Positions 1 through 7,052 of a stretch of 61,159 nt of DNA are shown here, piece by piece. A program made the position numbers and the translations under genes. The number at the start of each line of letters is the position of its first letter. Position 1 is the first letter of the stretch. The notes beneath the pieces were generated by a model that saw only the letters and a program-made list of their open reading frames with translations, was not told the DNA's origin and ran no database searches. Source of the DNA: Lachnospiraceae bacterium (GTDB lineage: Bacteria > Bacillota_A > Clostridia > Lachnospirales > Lachnospiraceae). The DNA is taken from NCBI GenBank assembly GCA_021770615.1, contig JAETQR010000033.1, positions 1 to 61,159 on the forward strand, written 5' to 3'.

Positions 1-112
1 CTACACCGAAAGGTGTGTTACTTGTTAAGTTGATTGAACCGCCGTGTACCGAACGGTACGCACGGTGGTGTGAGAGGTCGGAATTTCTCAAGAGAAATTC
101 CTCCTACTCGAT
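1..112 (+). mobile_element. Group II intron, 3' end (domains V and VI)
   Basis: The window opens inside a group II intron. Bases about 37-80 fold as a domain V-like hairpin (GAACCGCCGTG... with a GAA-type loop ... CACGGTGG), followed by a domain VI stem (GGAATTTCTC / GAGAAATTCC) and the terminal CTACTCGAT. The second intron of this window ends CTACTCGAC, so the boundary near 112 is well supported. The intron-encoded protein must lie upstream of the window. The intron sits directly in front of the first conjugation-module gene, whose ribosome binding site is 60-70 bases downstream. Confidence 0.75.
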
Positions 113-187
113 TTGTGCAGAAAAAAGCAACAATACAGAAGGAGGATAGCGATTAGGAATCAGAGCTTAATTCAAAGGAGGAATCAA

Positions 188-640
188 ATGAAACGTGACA
201 AATTTAAGAAAATGAAACTTGATATCCAGACACTTGAACCAGTGAGCTATCCAGATAACTGTGTTTTACTACTAAGCGAAGTTAAGATGGAAAATCCAGA
301 ACCAATGGAATTGTCAATCGGTCAGGCAATGCAGAAAAAAAGCTGGATGCCTGACGGAACAATATTAGTTGGACTGGAGGCCAAAGGTATCAGGACAGAA
401 GATGAGAAACTGAGGAATTTAGGCACCAGCAAGCAGGCGGAGATTCTGGATTATAATTTTTTTCGTTCCAGGTTGCCAAAAACAGTGATTACGGAAGTGA
501 AAGCAGAACTATTAGACTTCCGCTTAAGAAAGACTATCCCCTTTTCAGTTAAAAAGCTGGAATTTGCTTTTGGTAACGGAAAAAAGGTGGATTATACTGA
601 CAAGGTGAGTGTATTATCGTTGGATCAGTTAGCCAGTTGA
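188..640 (+). CDS. Hypothetical conjugative-element protein
   Basis: Encodes 150 residues if it starts at the ATG at 188, which follows a strong AAAGGAGG by 5 bases. The open frame continues upstream to 113 but that part has no ribosome binding site and abuts the group II intron. The protein is soluble and mixed charged, with no signal peptide or membrane segment and no motif I recognise. It is the first gene of the conjugation train and is followed after 13 bases by the next small gene, so it is probably an element accessory or regulatory protein. Function unknown. Confidence 0.7.
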   Translation: MKRDKFKKMKLDIQTLEPVSYPDNCVLLLSEVKMENPEPMELSIGQAMQKKSWMPDGTILVGLEAKGIRTEDEKLRNLGTSKQAEILDYNFFRSRLPKTVITEVKAELLDFRLRKTIPFSVKKLEFAFGNGKKVDYTDKVSVLSLDQLAS

Positions 641-653
641 GAAGGAGGCTGCT

Positions 654-890
654 ATGATGAAGAATAATTTGCAGGCAAAAAGAATCGTGATAACCGCAGG
701 AGACGTACAGTTACCAATTAAAGTGGGTGAAGAAGTATGCTATCGATATGATGGTCATCTAATGTGGACGGATAGGGTACATCGCATTCTGGAGGTTGCG
801 GCGGATTATGTACGGATTGAGACTACCTCCTACTACTATACAATCGAAAGAAATGGCAGAGAGTGTGGGCAGTTAAAAGGTGCGGCTTAA
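654..890 (+). CDS. Small hypothetical conjugative-element protein
   Basis: A 78-residue protein with two adjacent ATG codons (654 and 657) after GAAGGAGG. It is rich in Tyr and Thr and contains a YYYY-like stretch near residue 60. It has no membrane segment. The predicted beta-rich pattern could be a small SH3-like or nucleic-acid-binding barrel, but that is only an impression. It sits 13 bases after the previous gene and before the pilin-like gene, as part of the same operon. Confidence 0.6.
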   Translation: MMKNNLQAKRIVITAGDVQLPIKVGEEVCYRYDGHLMWTDRVHRILEVAADYVRIETTSYYYTIERNGRECGQLKGAA

Positions 891-1041
891 GCAAGATCAA
901 AAAAGAGATAAGAAAGGGACTATATTGGGACCGAACATGCATTGACTTGAGATTTCAAAGTTTTTATAATGATATCATCAGTTTTTATGCATGGGAATAT
1001 TTCCGTGGAGAGCCATAAAAATTGTAAAATATGCAGAGAAG

Positions 1042-1071
1042 GCAATCATCATTGTGATGGTTGCTTTTTTT
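1042..1071 (+). terminator. Terminator-like hairpin upstream of the pilin gene
   Basis: Arms GCAATCATCA and TGATGGTTGC (one G-T pair) surround a 3-base loop and are followed by seven T. It lies only 23 bases before the TTG start at 1095, so it could end the first two-gene transcript or attenuate transcription into the secretion genes. Confidence 0.65.
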
Positions 1072-1094
1072 GTACCAAAAAAGGAGTGATTAAT

Positions 1095-1475
1095 TTGAGC
1101 AAGGACAGACAGGCGGGGTTTCTGGTGTTTAATCAAAAAAAGCATATAAACATACCGGCGCTTACAGGACAGTTTTATGTAGTCAGCATGATGGTGCTTT
1201 TTAGGTGTCAGACTGCCTATGCAGATATTTTTGATACAGCTAAATCCGCCATGCAGCAAGTGTATACAGATGTTGCTGGAATTGCAACGGTAGGTGCAGT
1301 TGTGTGTGCGGCAGTATGTCTCTTTCTTATGAATTTTTCAAAGTCAGGAAAAACCGTGGATGAATCACGTGCCTGGCTAAAGCGTATTATTATCTGTTGG
1401 GCCGCCCTAATGACTCTTGGCGGTATTGTAACCTATATGGAAAGTATTATTCCAAAGAGTATGTTTTCTGCGTAA
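1095..1475 (+). CDS. VirB2/TrbC-like pilin-type membrane protein
   Basis: The TTG at 1095 is preceded by AAGGAGTG at 8-base spacing and gives 126 residues. The longer open frame back to 969 runs through the terminator hairpin and is not credible. The protein has a hydrophobic signal-like segment at about residues 25-45 ending in a YADI-type site, then two further membrane segments (about 60-80 and 93-115) separated by a short basic loop. This is the usual shape of TrbC/VirB2 pilin-like subunits. It is directly followed by a VirB6-like gene, as expected. Assignment is by topology and context, not by a diagnostic motif. Confidence 0.6.
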   Translation: MSKDRQAGFLVFNQKKHINIPALTGQFYVVSMMVLFRCQTAYADIFDTAKSAMQQVYTDVAGIATVGAVVCAAVCLFLMNFSKSGKTVDESRAWLKRIIICWAALMTLGGIVTYMESIIPKSMFSA

Positions 1476-1550
1476 CTATATGGAGTGTATAAAAAAGGCT
1501 GGTGCTCTCCCAGCAAGGAGGTGTGTAAAATCCTGTAACGGGATAATAAA

Positions 1551-3797
1551 ATGGGCTGGCTGTTAGAATTATTATTTGAAAGTATTAAAGAAATGTGTTC
1601 CCAATTTATCATAGATATGATGGATGTCGCAAGCAGTATGTTTACGGAAATTTTATCCTGTAATTTAAATCTGTTTGAAGAATTGTTTGGCGTTGCCGGT
1701 AATTTGTACCGGGATGGCATTATGCCGATTGCGGTTATGATTCTTCTTATGATTTTGGTCTGGCAGTTATTTAAGGGAATATTCAGCAAGATAACAACCT
1801 CATCGGAGGAGCCAATTGAACTCATACTTCGGTCGGCCATCAGCCTTTTCATGATTGTCTACGCAAAAGATATTGTCAATTATATTCTGAATATTGTAGG
1901 AACTCCTTACCAGTGGGTAGCGGGAAGCGCAATCACAGTTAATTCTTTTTCAGCATACGTGACAGCAGCGGAGGCAGTGGTATCTGTATTGGGCATCGAT
2001 ATAATCAGCATTCAGATGCTTTTGTTAATCATGCATTTTGTTGTAGCTTGGAACTATTTTAAAATGCTTTTTATTTTGGCGGAACGGTATGTCCTGCTGG
2101 GAATCTTTTCTTATACCGCACCATTGGCATTTGCAGCCGGCGGTTCAAAATCCACAAATAATATTACCACCACATGGGTGAGGATGTTTGGTGGACAGAT
2201 ATTGATTATCATACTGGACGCGTGGTGTCTGAAGATGTTCCTTTCGGGCTATGGTAACTTAATGTCCAGCAGTTATGGATTTACGAAGTTTTTTGCGGCA
2301 ACCATGTGTCTGATTGGATTTTGTAAGATAACCGCGAAGCTTGATAGTTATATGGCTTCTCTGGGAGTGAATCTGGGCAGAATCGGAGGCGGCCTTAGTG
2401 GTATGGGCGCACTTCTTATGGCAGGCCGGCTGCTTCATATGGGAGGCAGCGGTGGCAGAATCGGAGGCGGAAGCCAGGAAAAGGGAACTTCCCCCATGGG
2501 ATTCAGCACAGGAAAACCAATTCCAATGGGAAGTGGTTCTCCGGACTTTGGAATAGCTGGTATGTCCGGTATGCAGAATAGTTCCAATATTGGCGGCGTG
2601 AGTGGTGGAGTAAATGCCGATGAAAACCCAGAACTAGGGGAGGACATTGACTGGCATGGGGCTGAAAATAATTTTGACAGTGGAATGCCTGGTACTGAGA
2701 GTGCAAATGCCCCCTTTGGAATGCCGGATGAATCCGATTTTGATGCACAAGAAGGCTCCTTTGACGGGATGGAGAGTAGGGAAGGTATGGATTACCCTGG
2801 CTTTAATTATGATGAGGATGTACCTAGGGATAGTTCTTATGATGAGGCAGGGGAAATTCCCGGAATGGGATATGGAAAAGATGGGCCGTTTGGAGCCTCC
2901 CTTGATGAGCCTGAAGAAGCGTTTGGAACTGAAATCGGAATGGACGAAGGCAATATTTCTGGCTTTGTAGGAGCAGAACCGGGTGGCGGTATGGAGGTAT
3001 CAGGAGAGACTGGTGGAATTACCGGAATGCAGGATGGCGGGCAGGAAGCAGAACCAGGTGCAGGAATGGCAGACACTGGTATTCTTTCATATGATAGTGA
3101 ATCCGCACAGGTAAAAGAACATGCAGGAACATTGCCTGGTGGAGCAGAAGCCATGGCTGCAGATTATGCAGGTGGTTTGGATAGCCCGGCCTCTTCTGTA
3201 CATTCTGGTCTGCCGGGAACCAGTACGGCAGGAGCCGGCATATCGGATACTGATACCGCAATAAACGAAATGGCAGGTGGTGGCGCCATGGACGAAGGTC
3301 AGCCCCATAGCATGGGAATGGATGGCAGTGTTTCCAATGGTGTTGGTGCTGTCTCAGGCGCTGAAAGTATGCAAGAGGTCAAAGGTGTATCCCAGGGCGG
3401 AATGGAGAGCGGTACAGTTATGGAAACTGGTACCGGAACTTATGGTCAATCCGGAAAGGGCAGTTCTGATGAAAATTATGATTCTTATCTTGCGGAGCGT
3501 GATGGAGAACGGTATATGCGTTATGATGCCAGTCGGTTTGAAAAACCACAGGGAGCCTATCAGACGATACATGAAGATGGAAAAACCTATTACGAACTTC
3601 CGGAAAAGGAACAAGCTCCAGCGGTTTTACCGGAAACAAAAGCGGTTTTGGAAAAGAACGGCATGATACGTCTGGAGAAAGTATACAAGGAAACTCCTCA
3701 AGAGAGAGGCGTACCGAAGCAAGCGTCGAAAAAGAAACCGGAGAACAAAAAGAATACCGGAAAGAGGTATGCGGACGGGAAAGGAGAAAAAAGATAA
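1551..3797 (+). CDS. VirB6/TrbL-like conjugal transfer membrane protein with long acidic Gly/Met tail
   Basis: A 748-residue protein. About residues 1-290 hold six or seven hydrophobic segments, typical of the TrbL/VirB6 channel component of type IV secretion. From about residue 295 to 690 it is a low-complexity Gly-, Met-, Ser-, Glu- and Asp-rich tail with recurring G-M-G/S-G patterns, and it ends in a basic KKPENKK-type stretch. The tail exceeds the membrane part in length and is probably disordered. The only good ribosome binding site (AAGGAGGTG, 1515-1523) is about 27 bases upstream and is followed by an in-frame six-codon GTG mini-ORF that stops at 1538, so translation may be coupled. 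Confidence 0.75.
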   Translation: MGWLLELLFESIKEMCSQFIIDMMDVASSMFTEILSCNLNLFEELFGVAGNLYRDGIMPIAVMILLMILVWQLFKGIFSKITTSSEEPIELILRSAISLFMIVYAKDIVNYILNIVGTPYQWVAGSAITVNSFSAYVTAAEAVVSVLGIDIISIQMLLLIMHFVVAWNYFKMLFILAERYVLLGIFSYTAPLAFAAGGSKSTNNITTTWVRMFGGQILIIILDAWCLKMFLSGYGNLMSSSYGFTKFFAATMCLIGFCKITAKLDSYMASLGVNLGRIGGGLSGMGALLMAGRLLHMGGSGGRIGGGSQEKGTSPMGFSTGKPIPMGSGSPDFGIAGMSGMQNSSNIGGVSGGVNADENPELGEDIDWHGAENNFDSGMPGTESANAPFGMPDESDFDAQEGSFDGMESREGMDYPGFNYDEDVPRDSSYDEAGEIPGMGYGKDGPFGASLDEPEEAFGTEIGMDEGNISGFVGAEPGGGMEVSGETGGITGMQDGGQEAEPGAGMADTGILSYDSESAQVKEHAGTLPGGAEAMAADYAGGLDSPASSVHSGLPGTSTAGAGISDTDTAINEMAGGGAMDEGQPHSMGMDGSVSNGVGAVSGAESMQEVKGVSQGGMESGTVMETGTGTYGQSGKGSSDENYDSYLAERDGERYMRYDASRFEKPQGAYQTIHEDGKTYYELPEKEQAPAVLPETKAVLEKNGMIRLEKVYKETPQERGVPKQASKKKPENKKNTGKRYADGKGEKR

Positions 3798-3800
3798 CAA

Positions 3801-3832
3801 ACAGCCGGTCTAAATGGGACCGGCTGTTTTAT
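3801..3832 (+). terminator. Hairpin with T-run between virB6-like and hydrolase genes
   Basis: Perfect 10-base arms ACAGCCGGTC and GACCGGCTGT enclose a 7-base loop and run into TTTTAT. It sits in the middle of an otherwise continuous operon, 11 bases before the next start codon. It probably acts as a partial terminator that sets the ratio of upstream and downstream products. Confidence 0.7.
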
Positions 3833-3842
3833 AGGAGAGAGA

Positions 3843-5834
3843 ATGAACGAAGACCGGAGCAATGAGCCGCTTGACAAAGCGGCAGAAACGGCTGCACGAA
3901 TCGTTCGGGCAGCGGGGCAGACAGAAAAAATTGCCCATTCGATACAGGCGGTACATGCCGCCGCTGGGGCTGTCAGGGCTGGAGGTGCGGCCAGCGGTGC
4001 CACGGTGGGAACCGCGTTGGGGGGACCGCTTGGAACATTAGTCGGCGCTTTGCTTACAAGTAAAACCGTTTGGAATGTAATAGGTTCTATCCTGCTTACA
4101 ATCCTGCTTTTTGCATATCTGCTTGTAAATTCTGTCAGCCTTATTTTTATGTATCTCGGCTTTGCAGATGCGGATGCATATGTGTCCCAGGCTCGTACCG
4201 CAGAATGCAATAACATAAAAATACAAATAGAGGCTCTTTTTGCCGCTGATTCGGCTTTTGAGTCAGAAATATATGGTTTGGTCGAGGCCCTAAGAGATAA
4301 GGCAGCAGAGGAAATCCGGGCTGACTATGATAATAACCAGAGTGGATACGATGGGTATGAGGTGGATGATGAATATGAGACAGTCCTGAAACCAAAATTG
4401 AGCCAGTATCTGGCCGTTCTGATGGAAGAAACCTGGAACGGGAAACAAATAGAAGGATTTAATGGGTACGGTACAGGGGGAGGGACAAGCAGTCTTACCA
4501 GTGCGTATGATGAATATTTTACGCTTGCGTCCGCCACTTATCAGGTGTCAGAAGTACTATTAAAGGCTATGGCAAAAGCAGAATCCGATTTTAATCCAAA
4601 TTGTGTATCCAGTGCAGGTGCTATTGGAATCATGCAGCTTATGCCCGAAACGGCAGTGAACCTGGGAGTTACCAATCCCTACGATCCTAAACAGAATATT
4701 ATGGGAGGAGCTAACTATATCTCACAGCAACTTGCAGCTTTTTCTGTTTATCCGAATGGGCTGGAATTGGCGATTGCTGCATATAACGCGGGGCCAGGCG
4801 CTGTGAAGAGAGCAGGGTATCAAATTCCCCAAAATGGAGAAACACCAGCCTATGTGCAAAAGGTTCTGGGATATATGGGAGAGGGTGGCGGAAACACGAT
4901 ACCGGGAATCACACAGACCGATTCGTCCATATCGAAAGTGCTCTTAAAATCCTTTATTGATGAAAAAGAGAGCGCCTTTTTTGATTGGGCAGAGACAGGA
5001 ACACATACAGAAACCATTGGTTCCGGCGATGAGGAAGAAGAAATTGAAATTGTGGACTATTCTATTGTGGTAAAGTTGAATCCACATTTGTCTTCAACAG
5101 GAACCGGATATAGTTTCCGTTATGTGACGGACCCAAATAGCTTTAATAACGTGCTGAAGCTGTTCCAGTTAGTTCAAAATGGGAAGGACGGGGCACTGGA
5201 TATACTGTTTAAGGCCGCAAGCTGGAAAAATTATATATTAGGTTTGGGAGCGTCAGGAGGTATTTATACCAGTACCATCGCTACTGGAGGGGATAAAATC
5301 TCCTATGAGACAGTGCCCGGTTGTGTGAGGGAGGTAGTGTATTACAACCAGGGGGAGGAACCCTGGGCCTCTCTTTCCTACGGTGGAAGCACAATACGCA
5401 CTTCTGGCTGCGGCCCTACAGCGCTTGCTATTGTGATTTCGACACTGACAGGTGAACAGATAACGCCGGAGATGACAGCGCAATATGCAATGGACACCGG
5501 AGGATATGTTTCGGGGCGTGGAACCAGCCATGCATATCCGGCGAATGCGGCTCGGAACTGGGGACTGTCGGTGGAACGTGTGAGGCGGGAACAGATGAAT
5601 CATGTTGTTGCGGAATTGAAGAATGGTAAGCTTGCGGTGGTAATTTGTGCGGAAAATACGATATCAGGAAGCAGCGGACACTTTATTGTATTAACCGGAG
5701 TGACCAGTGATGGAAATATAACCATTGCCGACCCTGGGAGCCGGGGGAGGACTGGAAACCTGTACAGCCCTTCCACAATTCAGTCATACGCCAGGGATTT
5801 AAGCGATGGCGGCATATGGGTTATAGGAGAGTGA
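3843..5834 (+). CDS. Conjugation cell-wall hydrolase: SLT transglycosylase plus C39-like cysteine peptidase (VirB1-like)
   Basis: A 663-residue protein. The N-terminus is Ala-rich with a membrane anchor at about residues 75-100. About residues 225-345 form a soluble lytic transglycosylase domain (AKAESDFNP with the catalytic Glu, GAIGIMQLMP, AAYNAGPGAV). About residues 490-663 form a papain-like C39_2-type domain with the active Cys in SGCGPTALA, the His in SGHFIVLTG and an Asp in IADPG. Two catalytic domains on one membrane-anchored protein match the wall-opening VirB1/CwlT-like components of Gram-positive conjugation systems. The start has GGAGAG 8 bases upstream. The usual partner of SLT in CwlT is NlpC/P60, so the C39-like fold is a variant. 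Confidence 0.85.
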   Translation: MNEDRSNEPLDKAAETAARIVRAAGQTEKIAHSIQAVHAAAGAVRAGGAASGATVGTALGGPLGTLVGALLTSKTVWNVIGSILLTILLFAYLLVNSVSLIFMYLGFADADAYVSQARTAECNNIKIQIEALFAADSAFESEIYGLVEALRDKAAEEIRADYDNNQSGYDGYEVDDEYETVLKPKLSQYLAVLMEETWNGKQIEGFNGYGTGGGTSSLTSAYDEYFTLASATYQVSEVLLKAMAKAESDFNPNCVSSAGAIGIMQLMPETAVNLGVTNPYDPKQNIMGGANYISQQLAAFSVYPNGLELAIAAYNAGPGAVKRAGYQIPQNGETPAYVQKVLGYMGEGGGNTIPGITQTDSSISKVLLKSFIDEKESAFFDWAETGTHTETIGSGDEEEEIEIVDYSIVVKLNPHLSSTGTGYSFRYVTDPNSFNNVLKLFQLVQNGKDGALDILFKAASWKNYILGLGASGGIYTSTIATGGDKISYETVPGCVREVVYYNQGEEPWASLSYGGSTIRTSGCGPTALAIVISTLTGEQITPEMTAQYAMDTGGYVSGRGTSHAYPANAARNWGLSVERVRREQMNHVVAELKNGKLAVVICAENTISGSSGHFIVLTGVTSDGNITIADPGSRGRTGNLYSPSTIQSYARDLSDGGIWVIGE

Positions 5835-5838
5835 AGGA

Positions 5839-6492
5839 ATGAAGCATAGTTTAAAATGGAGTTTCTTTTCCAGTCTTGCGCTCAGCCTGATTCTTGGCAT
5901 ATCTGGAGTTTGCCATGCTGATAGTCTGGCGGGGGCAAAAGAAGAAACAATGTGGGGGGAAGAGTATACCGATACAGACACAGGGAAGGGAATGCTGGCT
6001 GTCCGGTGCCAGGTGTTTCAGGGGTTTCAGGGCGCAGTCACCATTCATTTTACTGGTATGGCAGGAGGAAGGACATTTACTGTGTCACTTGATAAAGATG
6101 GTGATTATATAGCAAATCTTTCGCTGGCGGGGGAGCAGTACAAAGTAACAGGAGTCACGGCCATATCAGAATTGCGGGAATATGACTGCCATGTAGAGCC
6201 GAATACTGTTTGTGTGGAAGCTGGCAGGATTTCTATCTGTAAGGTGTTTGTGAAACCGGGCAGTATCCAGAAATTTCCGGAAGAAACTGAAACGCAGATA
6301 ACAGAGCAGGCTGAAAAACAAGAAATAGCAGAGAGGAAAAAACAGACAGAACAGATAAAGCCAGCCGTGGAGAAAGAGATGTTTAAAACAGAACCGGATT
6401 GGAGGCACATACCAGTTTTGGGTATTCTTGGCACTGTATTAATCCTGAGCTGTGCCGGCAGCCTGTTTTATTTGAGAAAACGGGATAAATAG
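5839..6492 (+). CDS. Exported single-pass membrane protein of the conjugation operon
   Basis: A 217-residue protein with an N-terminal signal peptide (hydrophobic core about residues 8-24, cleavage likely near CHAD). A beta-rich extracellular domain (about 30-145) is followed by a Glu/Gln/Lys-rich spacer and a C-terminal membrane helix (about 192-210) ending in RKRDK. This type I topology suggests a surface or wall-spanning component. The extracellular part looks like a Cna-B/Ig-like sandwich, but I cannot name a family. It starts 4 bases after the hydrolase stop, so it is translated from the same mRNA. Confidence 0.65.
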   Translation: MKHSLKWSFFSSLALSLILGISGVCHADSLAGAKEETMWGEEYTDTDTGKGMLAVRCQVFQGFQGAVTIHFTGMAGGRTFTVSLDKDGDYIANLSLAGEQYKVTGVTAISELREYDCHVEPNTVCVEAGRISICKVFVKPGSIQKFPEETETQITEQAEKQEIAERKKQTEQIKPAVEKEMFKTEPDWRHIPVLGILGTVLILSCAGSLFYLRKRDK

Positions 6493-6506
6493 GAGGGTGA
6501 CGAGTA

Positions 6507-7052
6507 ATGAATGAGGATAACCGGATTGATATTTATACAATCCCGCCCAATTTTGCTGAGGAGGGGACAATTCTTTCCGGGCGGGTAAAAACCAGAAATG
6601 CATTTGAAACAGCACTGATTCTCGCGGTATTGGTACCAATTATTATGTCACTGAATGTTACGGGAAAGACAAAACTATACATCGGCATGATAGTCCTGGT
6701 GCCGGTTATAATCCTGGCTATCATGGGAGTTCAGGGAGAAAGTCTTTTGGCATTTATCGCAAGCTTTTTCAAATTTTTAAAGCGTCGCCGCAACCTGTCC
6801 GTACCGGATGAGAGATACCGCTTAGAACAGAGCCGGAAGAGAGAAAGGTCAGAGAAAGGAGGGACGATAAAGCATGAAAGAGGAAAAAAGCGCGAAAAAC
6901 CAAAGAAAAGCCTGGAGGCGGGAACTACGGAGAGTCAGGAAAAAACTGAAGCAGGAGCAAAAAAGAAGAAAACTAAAGCAAAAGGGAGAAAACGCTCCCC
7001 AAAAACAGACAAAGGAGAAAATCACAGCAGCAAAGCAGGAGGAGTTTTATGA
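6507..7052 (+). CDS. PrgI family (VirB3-like) conjugation protein with basic tail
   Basis: A 181-residue protein beginning with a PrgI-type motif (IPPNFAEEG) and two membrane segments at about residues 35-53 and 58-77, as in PrgI/TcpE-like VirB3 analogues. Most such proteins end near residue 110. Here a strongly basic Lys/Arg/Glu tail of about 75 residues follows. The last 179 bases overlap the start of virB4 in another frame, so the tail is encoded in DNA that also encodes the basic N-terminus of VirB4. Confidence 0.75.
   Translation: MNEDNRIDIYTIPPNFAEEGTILSGRVKTRNAFETALILAVLVPIIMSLNVTGKTKLYIGMIVLVPVIILAIMGVQGESLLAFIASFFKFLKRRRNLSVPDERYRLEQSRKRERSEKGGTIKHERGKKREKPKKSLEAGTTESQEKTEAGAKKKKTKAKGRKRSPKTDKGENHSSKAGGVL

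Noticed and set aside
969..1094. N-terminal extension of the pilin-like frame with several Cys
   Set aside because: It reads through a terminator hairpin and lacks a ribosome binding site; the TTG at 1095 has a good one.
2435..3666. Overlapping frames on both strands within the virB6-like tail
   Set aside because: They are shadows caused by low-complexity Gly/Met coding; the virB6 frame is continuous and fits the operon.
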